NCBI GenBank assembly: GCA_964017235.1
Contig: OZ024934.1
Span: forward strand, 85,092,706-85,156,705
Reading direction: 5' to 3'
DNA length: 64,000 bases
Origin: Sabellastarte sp. h YS-2021
Taxonomy: Eukaryota; Annelida; Polychaeta; Sabellida; Sabellidae
The position numbers and the translations under genes were made by a program. Positions 26,181-40,463 of the stretch are shown piece by piece (position 1 is the first letter of the stretch; every line of letters begins with the position of its first letter). The notes below the pieces were generated by a model. That model worked only from the letters and a program-made list of their open reading frames with translations. It was not told the DNA's origin and ran no database searches.

Positions 26181-27520
26181 AGGGGGTGATCATATGGCAC
26201 ATCAGTCCAAAACCCCACTTAAACTTCATCAATCTGGCTCAGATTTTCACTGGAAACTCAGTTCATATCACACATTGATATTGTATTGGCTTGACTTACT
26301 CAGGAAACCAATTAAAATTTTCAATTTTCCGGGGTTTGGGGCCAGGCTCAGCCCCCCTCAAATTAGGAAATATCAGGTATATCCTAATACAACCAATCTG
26401 AAGCTCTTCTTGAATTTTGCATATGTTTTAACAATAATTGAGGATATATTAGGCCCATTTGGAGCATTACATCTCTGAAAATAAATTATTTCACCCATAT
26501 AGTGCTGTAAAATGGTCAAAAATACATGTAAATTACACCAAACCAGTACCAAATTGTGGTCTATAATGCTGAAATTTGGCCAGAATATAAGGTGGCACAT
26601 ACTAAATCTGACTGAACCGGTTTTAAAATTACATCTGATATAACAGTACCTATAGTTTGGCAATATTGGCTTCAGCTGGCCCCAAATTCGCTTCTGTGGG
26701 GCTGCATTAAGATATACTTAAATTTGGCAAAGTAAGACAATTTTAAGGCTGAAAACCATATTGTTTGCTAGGGCTGGCGCCACTAAATGAGATTCCACAA
26801 GAATATTCCTTAAGAAATACATAACTGGTCCAAAATACATGTATTGGAAGTGCAGGTATCGAGGGGGTGATCATATGGCACATCAGTCCAAAACCCCACT
26901 TAAACTTCATCAATCTGGCTCAGATTTTCACAGGAAACTCAGTTCATATCACACATTGATATTGTATTGGCTTGACTTACTCAGGAAACCAATTAAAATT
27001 TTCAATTTTCCGGGGTTTGGGGCCAGGCTCAGCCCCTCTCAAATTAGGAAATATCAGGTATATCCTAATACAACCAATCTGAAGCTCTTCTTGAATTTTG
27101 CATATGTTTTAACAATAATTGAGGATATATTAGGCCCATTTGGAGCATTACATCTCTGAAAATAAATTATATCACCCATATAGTGCTGTAAAAATGGTCA
27201 AAAATACATGTAAATTACACCAAACCAGTACCAAATGTTGGTCTATAATGCTGAAATTTGGCCAGAATATAAGGTGGCACATACTAAATCTGACTGAACC
27301 GGTTTTAAAATTACATCTGATATAACAGTACCTATAGTTTGGCAATATTGGCTTCAGCTGGCTCCAAATTCGCTTCTGTGGGGCTGCATTAAGATATACT
27401 TAAATTTGGCAAAGTAAGACAATTTTAAGGCTGAAAACCATATTGTTTGCTAGAGCTGGCGCCACTAAATGAGATTCCACAAGAATATTCCTTAAGAAAT
27501 ACATAACTGGTCCAAAATAC

Positions 27521-28202
27521 ATGTATTGGAAGTGCAGGTATCGAGGGGGTGATCATATGGCACATCAGTCCAAAACCCCACTTAAACTTCATCAATCTGG
27601 CTCAGATTTTCACAGGAAACTCAGTTCATATCACACATTGATATTGTATTGGCTTGACTTATTCAGGAAACCAATTAAAAATTTCAATTTTCCGGGGTTT
27701 GGGGCCAGGCTCAGCCCCCCTCAAATTAGGAAATATCAGTTATATCCTAATACAACCAATCTGAAGCTCTTCTTGAATTTTGCATATGTTTTAACAATAA
27801 TTGAGGATATATTAGGCCCATTTGGAGCATTACATCTCTGAAAATAAATTATATCACCCATATAGTGCTGTAAAAATGGTCAAAAATACATGTAAATTAC
27901 ACCAAACCAGTACCAAATGTTGGTCTATAATGCTGAAATTTGGCCAGAATATAAGGTGGCACATACTAAATCTGACTGAACCGGTTTTAAAATTACATCT
28001 GATATAACAGTACCTATAGTTTGGCAATATTGGCTTCAGCTGGCCCCAAATTCGCTTCTGTGGGGCTGCATTAAGATATACTTAAATTTGGCAAAGTAAG
28101 ACAATTTTAAGGCTGAAAACCATATTGTTTGCTAGAGCTGGCGCCACTAAATGAGATTCCACAAGAATATTCCTTAAGAAATACATAACTGGTCCAAAAT
28201 AC
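27521..28202 (+). repeat. Chimeric unit M41 (B 5' part, A 3' part)
   Basis: Type B up to tatcagttat at 27740, then type A from cttgaattttgc (27775) onward including the As mark atatcaccc. The switch falls in 27741-27774. M63 (42507) and M67 (45232) have the identical structure, so the chimera arose once and was then copied: M63 by the 22-unit duplication, M67 by a later local exchange. Confidence 0.82.
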
Positions 28203-28883
28203 ATGTATTGGAAGTGCAGGTATCGAGGGGGTGATCATATGGCACATCAGTCCAAAACCCCACTTAAACTTCATCAATCTGGCTCAGATTTTCACAGGAA
28301 ACTCAGTTCATATCACACATTGATATTGTATTGGCTTGACTTATTCAGGAAACCAATTAAAAATTTCAATTTTCCGGGGTTTGGGGCCAGGCTCAGCCCC
28401 CCTCAAATTAGGAAATATCAGTTATATCCTAATACAAGCAATCTGAAGCTCTTCTTTAATGTTGCATATGTTTTAACAATAATTGAGGATATATTAGGCC
28501 CATTTGGAGCATTACATCTCTGAAAATAAATTATTTCACCCATATAGTGCTGTAAAATGGTCAAAACTACATGTAAATTACACCAAACCAGTACCAAATT
28601 GTGGTCTATAATGCTGAAATTTGGCCAGAATATAAGGTGGCACATACTAAATCTGACTGAACCGGTTTTAAAATTACATCTGATATAACAGTACCTATAG
28701 TTTGGCAATATTGGCTTCAGCTGGCCCCAAATTCGCTTCTGTGGGGCTGCATTAAGATATACTTAAATTTGGCAAAGTAAGACAATTTTAAGGCTGAAAA
28801 CCATATTGTTTGCTACAGCTGGCGCCACTAAATGAGATTCCACAAGAATATTCCTTAAGAAATACATAACTGGTCCAAAATAC
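28203..28883 (+). repeat. Chimeric Bn unit M42 (B 5' part, A 3' part)
   Basis: B marks run through ctttaatgttgc; A marks start at ctctgaaaataaatt, so the switch lies in 28462-28521. It carries the diagnostic acaagcaat and then ctgtaaaatgg and aaattgtgg. The same form recurs in M52, M56, M64, M74, M80, M83, M84, M87, M90 and M91, making it the most amplified chimera. M42 alone has caaaactacatg. Confidence 0.82.
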
Positions 28884-30925
28884 ATGTATTGGAAGTGCAG
28901 GTATCGAGGGGGTGATCATATGGCACATCAGTCCAAAACCCCACTTAAACTTCATCAATCTGGCTCAGATTTTCACAGGAAACTCAGTTCATATCACACA
29001 TTGATATTGTATTGGCTTGACTTATTCAGGAAACCAATTAAAAATTTCAATTTTCCGGGGTTTGGGGCCAGGCTCAGCCCCCCTCAAATTAGGAAATATC
29101 AGTTATATCCTAATACAACCAATCTGAAGCTCTTCTTTAATGTTGCATATGTTTTAACAATAATTGAGGATATATTAAGCCCATTTGGAGCATTACATCT
29201 CTAAAAAAAATTATTTCACCCATATAGTGCTGTAAAAATGGTCAAAAATACATGTAAATTACACCAAACAAGTACCAAATGTTGGTCTATAATGCTGAAA
29301 TTTGGCCAGAATATAAGGTGGCACATACTAAATCTGACTGAACCGGTTTTAAAATTACATCTGATATAACAGTACCTATAGTTTGGCAATATTGGCTTCA
29401 GCTGGCCCCAAATTCCCTTCTGTGGGGCCGCATTAAGATATACTTAAACTTGGCAAAGTAAGACAATTTTAAGGCTGAAAACCATATTGTTTGCTAGGGC
29501 TGGCGCCACTAAATGAGATTCCACAAGAATATTCCTTAAGAAATACATAACTGGTCCAAAATACATGTATTGGAAGTGCAGGTATCGAGGGGGGAATCAT
29601 ATGGCACATCAGTCCAAACCCCACTTAAACTTCATCAATCTGGCTCAGATTTTCACAGGAAACTCAGTTCATATCACACATTGATATTGTATTGGCTTGA
29701 CTTACTCAGGAAACCAATTAAAATTTTCAATTTTCCGGGGTTTGGGGCCAGGCTCAGCCCCCCTCAAATTAGGAAATATCAGGTATATCCTAATACAACC
29801 AATCTAAAGCTCTTCTTGAATTTTGCATATGTTTTAACAATAATTGAGGATATATTAGGCCCATTTGGAGCATTACATCTCTGAAAATAAATTATTTCAC
29901 CCATATAGTGCTGTAAAAATGGTCAAAAATACATGTAAATTACACCAAACCAGTACCAAATGTTGGTCTATAATGCTGAAATTTGGCCAGAATATAAGGT
30001 GGCACATACTAAATCTGACTGAACCGGTTTTAAAATTACATCTGATATAACAGTACCTATAGTTTGGCAATATTGGCTTCAGCTGGCCCCAAATTCGCTT
30101 CTGTGGGGCTGCATTAAGATATACTTAAATTTGGCAAAGTAAGACAATTTTAAGGCTGAAAACCATATTGTTTGCTAGAGCTGGCGCCACTAAATGAGAT
30201 TCCACAAGAATATTCCTTAAGAAATACATAACTGGTCCAAAATACATGTATTGGAAGTGCAGGTATCGAGGGGGTGATCATATGGCACATCAGTCCAAAA
30301 CCCCACTTAAACTTCATCAATCTGGCTCAGATTTTCACAGGAAACTCAGTTCATATCACACATTGATATTGTATTGGCTTGACTTATTCAGGAAACCAAT
30401 TAAAAATTTCAATTTTCCGGGGTTTGGGGCCAGGCTCAGCCCCCCTCAAATTAGGAAATATCAGTTATATCCTAATACAACCAATCTGAAGCTCTTCTTT
30501 AATGTTGCATATGTTTTAACAATAATTGAGGATATATTAGGCCCATTTGGAGCATTACATCTCTAAAAAAATTATTTCACCCATATAGTGCTGTAAAAAT
30601 GGTCAAAAATACATGTAAATTACACCAAACAAGTACCAAATGTTGGTCTATAATGCTGAAATTTGGCCAGAATATAAGGTGGCACATACTAAATCTGACT
30701 GAACCGGTTTTAAAATTACATCTGATATAACAGTACCTATAGTTTGGCAATATTGGCTTCAGCTGGCCCCAAATTCCCTTCTGTGGGGCTGCATTAAGAT
30801 ATACTTAAATTTGGCAAAGTAAGACAATTTTAAGGCTGAAAACCATATTGTTTGCTAGGGCTGGCGCCATTAAATGAGATTCCACAAGAATAATCCTTAA
30901 GAAATACATAACTGGTCCAAAATAC

Positions 30926-32287
30926 ATATACTGGAAGTGCAGGTATCGAGGGGGTGATCATATGGCACATCAGTCCAAAACCCCACTTAAACTTCATCAA
31001 TCTGGCTCAGATTTTCACAGGAAACTCAGTTCATATCACACATTGATATTGTATTGGCTTGACTTACTCAGGAAACCAATTAAAATTTTCAATTTTCCGG
31101 GGTTTGGGGCCAGGCTCAGCCCCCCTCAAATTAGGAAATATCAGGTATATCCTAATACAACCAATCTGAGGCTCTTCTTGAATTTTGCATATGTTTTAAC
31201 AATAATTGAGGATATATTAGGCCCATTTGGAGCATTACATCTCTGAAAATAAATTATTTCACCCATATAGTGCTGTAAAATGGTCAAAAATACATGTAAA
31301 TTACACCAAACCAGTACCAAATTGTGGTCTATAATGCTGAAATTTGGCCAGAATATAAGGTGGCACATACTAAATCTGACTGAACCGGTTTTAAAATTAC
31401 ATCTGATATAACAGTACCTATAGTTTGGCAATATTGGCTTCAGCTGGCCCCAAATTCCCTTCTGTGGGGCTGCATTAAGATATACTTAAATTTGGCAAAG
31501 TAAGACAATTTTAAGGCTGAAAACCATATTGTTTGCTAGGGCTGGCGCCACTAAATGAGATTCCACAAGAATAATCCTTAAGAAATACATAACTGGTCCA
31601 AAATACATATACTGGAAGTGCAGGTATCGAGGGGGTGATCATATGGCACATCAGTCCAAAACCCCACTTAAACTTCATCAATCTGGCTCAGATTTTCACA
31701 GGAAACTCAGTTCATATCACACATTGATATTGTATTGGCTTGACTTACTCAGGAAACCAATTAAAATTTTCAATTTTCCGGGGTTTGGGGCCAGGCTCAG
31801 CCCCCCTCAAATTAGGAAATATCAGGTATATCCTAATACAACCAATCTGAGGCTCTTCTTGAATTTTGCATATGTTTTAACAATAATTGAGGATATATTA
31901 GGCCCATTTGGAGCATTACATCTCTGAAAATAAATTATTTCACCCATATAGTGCTGTAAAATGGTCAAAAATACATGTAAATTACACCAAACCAGTACCA
32001 AATTGTGGTCTATAATGCTGAAATTTGGCCAGAATATAAGGTGGCACATACTAAATCTGACTGAACCGGTTTTAAAATTACATCTGATATAACAGTACCT
32101 ATAGTTTGGCAATATTGGCTTCAGCTGGCCCCAAATTCGCTTCTGTGGGGCTGCATTAAGATATACTTAAATTTGGCAAAGTAAGACAATTTTAAGGCTG
32201 AAAACCATATTGTTTGCTAGGGCTGGCGCCACTAAATGAGATTCCACAAGAATATTCCTTAAGAAATACATAACTGGTCCAAAATAC
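30926..32287 (+). repeat. Single-unit tandem duplication (M46, M47; type Ar)
   Basis: Two adjacent units at 30926 and 31607 share the rare marks acatatactgg and tgaggctc, otherwise seen only in M69. M46 is preceded by gcgccattaaatg, as is M69, while M47 has the usual gcgccactaaatg. M46 is followed by aattccctt and M47 by aattcgctt, placing the join in the 3' half. A one-unit unequal exchange is the simplest explanation. Confidence 0.8.
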
Positions 32288-35013
32288 ATGTATTGGAAGT
32301 GCAGGTATCGAGGGGGTGATCATATGGCACATCAGTCCAAAACCCCACTTAAACTTCATCAATCTGGCTCAGATTTTCACAGGAAACTCAGTTCATATCA
32401 CACATTGATATTGTATTGGCTTGACTTACTCAGGAAACCAATTAAAATTTTCAATTTTCCAGGGTTTGGGGCCAGGCTCAGCCCCTCTCAAATTAGGAAA
32501 TATCAGGTATATCCTAATACAACCAATCTGAAGCTCTTCTTGAGTTTTGCATATGTTTTAACAATAATTGAGGATATATTAGGCCCATTTGGAGCATTAC
32601 ATCTCTGAAAATAAATTATATCACCCATATAGTGCTGTAAAAATGGTCAAAAATACATGTAAATTACACCAAACCAGTACCAAATGTTGGTCTATAATGC
32701 TGAAATTTGGCCAGAATATAAGGTGGCACATACTAAATCTGACTGAACCGGTTTTAAAATTACATCTGATATAACAGTACCTATAGTTTGGCAATATTGG
32801 CTTCAGCTGGCTCCAAATTCGCTTCTGTGGGGCTGCATTAAGATATACTTAAATTTGGCAAAGTAAGACAATTTTAAGGCTGAAAACCATATTGTTTGCT
32901 AGAGCTGGCGCCACTAAATGAGATTCCACAAGAATATTCCTTAAGAAATACATAACTGGTCCAAAATACATGTATTGGAAGTGCAGGTATCGAGGGGGTG
33001 ATCATATGGCACATCAGTCCAAAACCCCACTTAAACTTCATCAATCTGGCTCAGATTTTCACAGGAAACTCAGTTCATATCACACATTGATATTGTATTG
33101 GCTTGACTTATTCAGGAAACCAATTAAAAATTTCAATTTTCCGGGGTTTGGGGCCAGGCTCAGCCCCCCTCAAATTAGGAAATATCAGTTATATCCTAAT
33201 ACAACCAATCTGAAGCTCTTCTTTAATGTTGCATATGTTTTAACAATAATTGAGGATATATTAAGCCCATTTGGAGCATTACATCTCTAAAAAAAATTAT
33301 TTCACCCATATAGTGCTGTAAAAATGGTCAAAAATACATGTAAATTACACCAAACAAGTACCAAATGTTGGTCTATAATGCTGAAATTTGGCCAGAATAT
33401 AAGGTGGCACATACTAAATCTGACTGAACCGGTTTTAAAATTACATCTGATATAACAGTACCTATAGTTTGGCAATATTGGCTTCAGCTGGCCCCAAATT
33501 CCCTTCTGTGGGGCCGCATTAAGATATACTTAAATTTGGCAAAGTAAGACAATTTTAAGGCTGAAAACCATATTGTTTGCTAGGGCTGGCGCCACTAAAT
33601 GAGATTCCACAAGAATATTCCTTAAGAAATACATAACTGGTCCAAAATACATGTATTGGAAGTGCAGGTATCGAGGGGGTGATCATATGGCACATCAGTC
33701 CAAAACCCCACTTAAACTTCATCAATCTGGCTCAGATTTTCACAGGAAACTCAGTTCATATCACACATTGATATTGTATTGGCTTGACTTATTCAGGAAA
33801 CCAATTAAAAATTTCAATTTTCCGGGGTTTGGGGCCAGGCTCAGCCCCCCTCAAATTAGGAAATATCAGTTATATCCTAATACAACCAATCTGAAGCTCT
33901 TCTTTAATGTTGCATATGTTTTAACAATAATTGAGGATATATTAGGCCCATTTGGAGCATTACATCTCTAAAAAAAATTATTTCACCCATATAGTGCTGT
34001 AAAAATGGTCAAAAATACATGTAAATTACACCAAACAAGTACCAAATGTTGGTCTATAATGCTGAAATTTGGCCAGAATATAAGGTGGCACATACTAAAT
34101 CTGAATGAACCGGTTTTAAAATTACATCTGATATAACAGTACCTATAGTTTGGCAATATTGGCTTCAGCTGGCCTCAAATTCCCTTCTGTGGGGCCGCAT
34201 TAAGATATACTTAAATTTGGCAAAGGAAGACAATTTTAAGGCTGAAAACCATATTGTTTGCTAGGGCTGGCGCCACTAAATGAGATTCCACAAGAATATT
34301 CCTTAAGAAATACATAACTGGTCCAAAATACATGTATTGGAAGTGCAGGTATCGAGGGGGTGATCATATGGCACATCAGTCCAAAACCCCACTTAAACTT
34401 CATCAATCTGGCTCAGATTTTCACAGGAAACTCAGTTCATATCACACATTGATATTGTATTGGCTTGACTTACTCAGGAAACCAATTAAAATTTTCAATT
34501 TTCCGGGGTTTGGGGCCAGGCTCAGCCCCTCTCAAATTAGGAAATATCAGGTATATCCTAATACAACCAATCTGAAGCTCTTCTTGAATTTTGCATATAT
34601 TTTAACAATAATTGAGGATATATTAGGCCCATTTGGAGCATTACATCTCTGAAAATAAATTATATCACCCATATAGTGCTGTAAAAATGGTCAAAAATAC
34701 ATGTAAATTACACCAAACCAGTACCAAATGTTGGTCTATAATGCTGAAATTTGGCCAGAATATAAGGTGGCACATACTAAATCTGACTGAACCGGTTTTA
34801 AAATTACATCTGATATAACAGTACCTATAGTTTGGCAATATTGGCTTCAGCTGGCCCCAAATTCGCTTCTGTGGGGCTGCATTAAGATATACTTAAATTT
34901 GGCAAAGTAAGACAATTTTAAGGCTGAAAACCATATTGTTTGCTAGAGCTGGCGCCACTAAATGAGATTCCACAAGAATATTCCTTAAGAAATACATAAC
35001 TGGTCCAAAATAC

Positions 35014-37738
35014 ATGTATTGGAAGTGCAGGTATCGAGGGGGTGATCATATGGCACATCAGTCCAAAACCCCACTTAAACTTCATCAATCTGGCTCAGAT
35101 TTTCACAGGAAACTCAGTTCATATCACACATTGATATTGTATTGGCTTGACTTATTCAGGAAACCAATTAAAAATTTCAATTTTCCGGGGTTTGGGGCCA
35201 GGCTCAGCCCCCCTCAAATTAGGAAATATCAGTTATATCCTAATACAAGCAATCTGAAGCTCTTCTTTAATGTTGCATATGTTTTAACAATAATTGAGGA
35301 TATATTAGGCCCATTTGGAGCATTACATCTCTGAAAATAAATTATTTCACCCATATAGTGCTGTAAAATGGTCAAAAATACATGTAAATTACACCAAACC
35401 AGTACCAAATTGTGGTCTATAATGCTGAAATTTGGCCAGAATATAAGGTGGCACATACTAAATCTGACTGAACCGGTTTTAAAATTACATCTGATATAAC
35501 AGTACCTATAGTTTGGCAATATTGGCTTCAGCTGGCCCCAAATTCGCTTCTGTGGGGCTGCATTAAGATATACTTAAATTTGGCAAAGTAAGACAATTTT
35601 AAGGCTGAAAACCATATTGTTTGCTAGGGCTGGCGCCACTAAATGAGATTCCACAAGAATAATCCTTAAGAAATACATAACTGGTCCAAAATACATGTAC
35701 TGGAAGTGCAGGTATCGAGGGGGTGATCATATGGCACATCAGTCCAAAACCCCACTTAAACTTCATCAATCTGGCTCAGATTTTCACTGGAAACTCAGTT
35801 CATATCACACATTGATATTGTATTGGCTTGACTTACTCAGGAAACCAATTAAAATTTTCAATTTTCCGGGGTTTGGGGCCAGGCTCAGCCCCCCTCAAAT
35901 TAGGAAATATCAGGTATATCCTAATACAACCAATCTGAAGCTCTTCTTGAATTTTGCATATGTTTTAACAATAATTGAGGATATATTAGGCCCATTTGGA
36001 GCATTACATCTCTGAAAATAAATTATTTCACCCATATAGTGCTGTAAAATGGTCAAAAATACATGTAAATTACACCAAACCAGTACCAAATTGTGGTCTA
36101 TAATGCTGAAATTTGGCCAGAATATAAGGTGGCACATACTAAATCTGACTGAACCGGTTTTAAAATTACATCTGATATAACAGTACCTATAGTTTGGCAA
36201 TATTGGCTTCAGCTGGCCCCAAATTCGCTTCTGTGGGGCTGCATTAAGATATACTTAAATTTGGCAAAGTAAGACAATTTTAAGGCTGAAAACCATATTG
36301 TTTGCTACAGCTGGCGCCACTAAATGAGATTCCACAAGAATATTCCTTAAGAAATACATAACTGGTCCAAAATACATGTATTGGAAGTGCAGGTATCGAG
36401 GGGGTGATCATATGGCACATCAGTCCAAAACCCCACTTAAACTTCATCAATCTGGCTCAGATTTTCACAGGAAACTCAGTTCATATCACACATTGATATT
36501 GTATTGGCTTGACTTATTCAGGAAACCAATTAAAAATTTCAATTTTCCGGGGTTTGGGGCCAGGCTCAGCCCCCCTCAAATTAGGAAATATCAGTTATAT
36601 CCTAATACAACCAATCTGAAGCTCTTCTTTAATGTTGCATATGTTTTAACAATAATTGAGGATATATTAAGCCCATTTGGAGCATTACATCTCTAAAAAA
36701 AAATTATTTCACCCATATAGTGCTGTAAAAATGGTCAAAAATACATGTAAATTACACCAAACAAGTACCAAATGTTGGTCTATAATGCTGAAATTTGGCC
36801 AGAATATAAGGTGGCACATACTAAATCTGACTGAACCGGTTTTAAAATTACATCTGATATAACAGTACCTATAGTTTGGCAATATTGGCTTCAGCTGGCC
36901 CCAAATTCCCTTCTGTGGGGCCGCATTAAGATATACTTAAACTTGGCAAAGTAAGACAATTTTAAGGCTGAAAACCATATTGTTTGCTAGGGCTGGCGCC
37001 ACTAAATGAGATTCCACAAGAATATTCCTTAAGAAATACATAACTGGTCCAAAATACATGTATTGGAAGTGCAGGTATCGAGGGGGGAATCATATGGCAC
37101 ATCAGTCCAAACCCCACTTAAACTTCATCAATCTGGCTCAGATTTTCACAGGAAACTCAGTTCATATCACACATTGATATTGGATTGGCTTGACTTACTC
37201 AGGAAACCAATTAAAATTTTCAATTTTCCGGGGTTTGGGGCCAGGCTCAGCCCCCCTCAAATTAGGAAATATCAGGTATATCCTAATACAACCAATCTGA
37301 AGCTCTTCTTGAATTTTGCATATGTTTTAACAATAATTGAGGATATATTAGGCCCATTTGGAGCATTACATCTCTGAAAATAAATTATTTCACCCATATA
37401 GTGCTGTAAAAATGGTCAAAAATACATGTAAATTACACCAAACCAGTACCAAATGTTGGTCTATAATGCTGAAATTTGGCCAGAATATAAGGTGGCACAT
37501 ACTAAATCTGACTGAACCGGTTTTAAAATTACATCTGATATAACAGTACCTATAGTTTGGCAATATTGGCTTCAGCTGGCCCCAAATTCGCTTCTGTGGG
37601 GCTGCATTAAGATATACTTAAATTTGGCAAAGTAAGACAATTTTAAGGCTGAAAACCATATTGTTTGCTAGAGCTGGCGCCACTAAATGAGATTCCACAA
37701 GAATATTCCTTAAGAAATACATAACTGGTCCAAAATAC
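35014..37738 (+). repeat. Four-unit higher-order repeat, copy 1 (M52-M55)
   Basis: Units start at 35014, 35695, 36376 and 37058, with order Bn-Aw-Bs-Am. The next four units repeat it at 2725 bp, sharing gaataatcc/acatgtactgg before Aw, gctacagctgg after Aw, and cttaaacttgg after Bs. M55 has a private tattggattgg. The Aw-Bs-Am-B order also appears at M18-M21, M29-M32, M35-M38 and M57-M60. Confidence 0.85.
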
Positions 37739-40463
37739 ATGTATTGGAAGTGCAGGTATCGAGGGGGTGATCATATGGCACATCAGTCCAAAACCCCACT
37801 TAAACTTCATCAATCTGGCTCAGATTTTCACAGGAAACTCAGTTCATATCACACATTGATATTGTATTGGCTTGACTTATTCAGGAAACCAATTAAAAAT
37901 TTCAATTTTCCGGGGTTTGGGGCCAGGCTCAGCCCCCCTCAAATTAGGAAATATCAGTTATATCCTAATACAAGCAATCTGAAGCTCTTCTTTAATGTTG
38001 CATATGTTTTAACAATAATTGAGGATATATTAGGCCCATTTGGAGCATTACATCTCTGAAAATAAATTATTTCACCCATATAGTGCTGTAAAATGGTCAA
38101 AAATACATGTAAATTACACCAAACCAGTACCAAATTGTGGTCTATAATGCTGAAATTTGGCCAGAATATAAGGTGGCACATACTAAATCTGACTGAACCG
38201 GTTTTAAAATTACATCTGATATAACAGTACCTATAGTTTGGCAATATTGGCTTCAGCTGGCCCCAAATTCGCTTCTGTGGGGCTGCATTAAGATATACTT
38301 AAATTTGGCAAAGTAAGACAATTTTAAGGCTGAAAACCATATTGTTTGCTAGGGCTGGCGCCACTAAATGAGATTCCACAAGAATAATCCTTAAGAAATA
38401 CATAACTGGTCCAAAATACATGTACTGGAAGTGCAGGTATCGAGGGGGTGATCATATGGCACATCAGTCCAAAACCCCACTTAAACTTCATCAATCTGGC
38501 TCAGATTTTCACTGGAAACTCAGTTCATATCACACATTGATATTGTATTGGCTTGACTTACTCAGGAAACCAATTAAAATTTTCAATTTTCCGGGGTTTG
38601 GGGCCAGGCTCAGCCCCCCTCAAATTAGGAAATATCAGGTATATCCTAATACAACCAATCTGAAGCTCTTCTTGAATTTTGCATATGTTTTAACAATAAT
38701 TGAGGATATATTAGGCCCATTTGGAGCATTACATCTCTGAAAATAAATTATTTCACCCATATAGTGCTGTAAAATGGTCAAAAATACATGTAAATTACAC
38801 CAAACCAGTACCAAATTGTGGTCTATAATGCTGAAATTTGGCCAGAATATAAGGTGGCACATACTAAATCTGACTGAACCGGTTTTAAAATTACATCTGA
38901 TATAACAGTACCTATAGTTTGGCAATATTGGCTTCAGCTGGCCCCAAATTCGCTTCTGTGGGGCTGCATTAAGATATACTTAAATTTGGCAAAGTAAGAC
39001 AATTTTAAGGCTGAAAACCATATTGTTTGCTACAGCTGGCGCCACTAAATGAGATTCCACAAGAATATTCCTTAAGAAATACATAACTGGTCCAAAATAC
39101 ATGTATTGGAAGTGCAGGTATCGAGGGGGTGATCATATGGCACATCAGTCCAAAACCCCACTTAAACTTCATCAATCTGGCTCAGATTTTCACAGGAAAC
39201 TCAGTTCATATCACACATTGATATTGTATTGGCTTGACTTATTCAGGAAACCAATTAAAAATTTCAATTTTCCGGGGTTTGGGGCCAGGCTCAGCCCCCC
39301 TCAAATTAGGAAATATCAGTTATATCCTAATACAACCAATCTGAAGCTCTTCTTTAATGTTGCATATGTTTTAACAATAATTGAGGATATATTAAGCCCA
39401 TTTGGAGCATTACATCTCTAAAAAAAAATTATTTCACCCATATAGTGCTGTAAAAATGGTCAAAAATACATGTAAATTACACCAAACAAGTACCAAATGT
39501 TGGTCTATAATGCTGAAATTTGGCCAGAATATAAGGTGGCACATACTAAATCTGACTGAACCGGTTTTAAAATTACATCTGATATAACAGTACCTATAGT
39601 TTGGCAATATTGGCTTCAGCTGGCCCCAAATTCCCTTCTGTGGGGCCGCATTAAGATATACTTAAACTTGGCAAAGTAAGACAATTTTAAGGCTGAAAAC
39701 CATATTGTTTGCTAGGGCTGGCGCCACTAAATGAGATTCCACAAGAATATTCCTTAAGAAATACATAACTGGTCCAAAATACATGTATTGGAAGTGCAGG
39801 TATCGAGGGGGGAATCATATGGCACATCAGTCCAAACCCCACTTAAACTTCATCAATCTGGCTCAGATTTTCACAGGAAACTCAGTTCATATCACACATT
39901 GATATTGTATTGGCTTGACTTACTCAGGAAACCAATTAAAATTTTCAATTTTCCGGGGTTTGGGGCCAGGCTCAGCCCCCCTCAAATTAGGAAATATCAG
40001 GTATATCCTAATACAACCAATCTGAAGCTCTTCTTGAATTTTGCATATGTTTTAACAATAATTGAGGATATATTAGGCCCATTTGGAGCATTACATCTCT
40101 GAAAATAAATTATTTCACCCATATAGTGCTGTAAAAATGGTCAAAAATACATGTAAATTACACCAAACCAGTACCAAATGTTGGTCTATAATGCTGAAAT
40201 TTGGCCAGAATATAAGGTGGCACATACTAAATCTGACTGAACCGGTTTTAAAATTACATCTGATATAACAGTACCTATAGTTTGGCAATATTGGCTTCAG
40301 CTGGCCCCAAATTCGCTTCTGTGGGGCTGCATTAAGATATACTTAAATTTGGCAAAGTAAGACAATTTTAAGGCTGAAAACCATATTGTTTGCTAGAGCT
40401 GGCGCCACTAAATGAGATTCCACAAGAATATTCCTTAAGAAATACATAACTGGTCCAAAATAC
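37739..40463 (+). repeat. Four-unit higher-order repeat, copy 2 (M56-M59)
   Basis: Units start at 37739, 38420, 39101 and 39783, with M60 at 40464. They match M52-M55 at 2725 bp. The match ends inside M60, which has acaaccaat where M56 has acaagcaat (near 40695 and 37970). Confidence 0.85.

Larger units (their letters stand above)
23500..35600 (+). repeat. Eighteen-unit stretch, copy 1 of 22-unit repeat (M35-M52)
   Basis: Units M40-M52 start at 26839, 27521, 28203, 28884, 29565, 30246, 30926, 31607, 32288, 32970, 33651, 34332 and 35014. The order from M35 is Aw-Bs-Am-B-Aw-As-B/A-Bn-Bs-Am-B-Ar-Ar-As-Bs-B-As-Bn. It matches 38485-50590 at an offset of 14986-14988 bp (22 units). Shared rare marks are gctccaaattcg after M40/M62 and M48/M70, the M41/M63 chimera, acaagcaat in M42/M64 and M52/M74, and ctgaatgaacc with caaaggaag after M50/M72. 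M44-M47 differ in detail from M66-M69. Confidence 0.82.
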
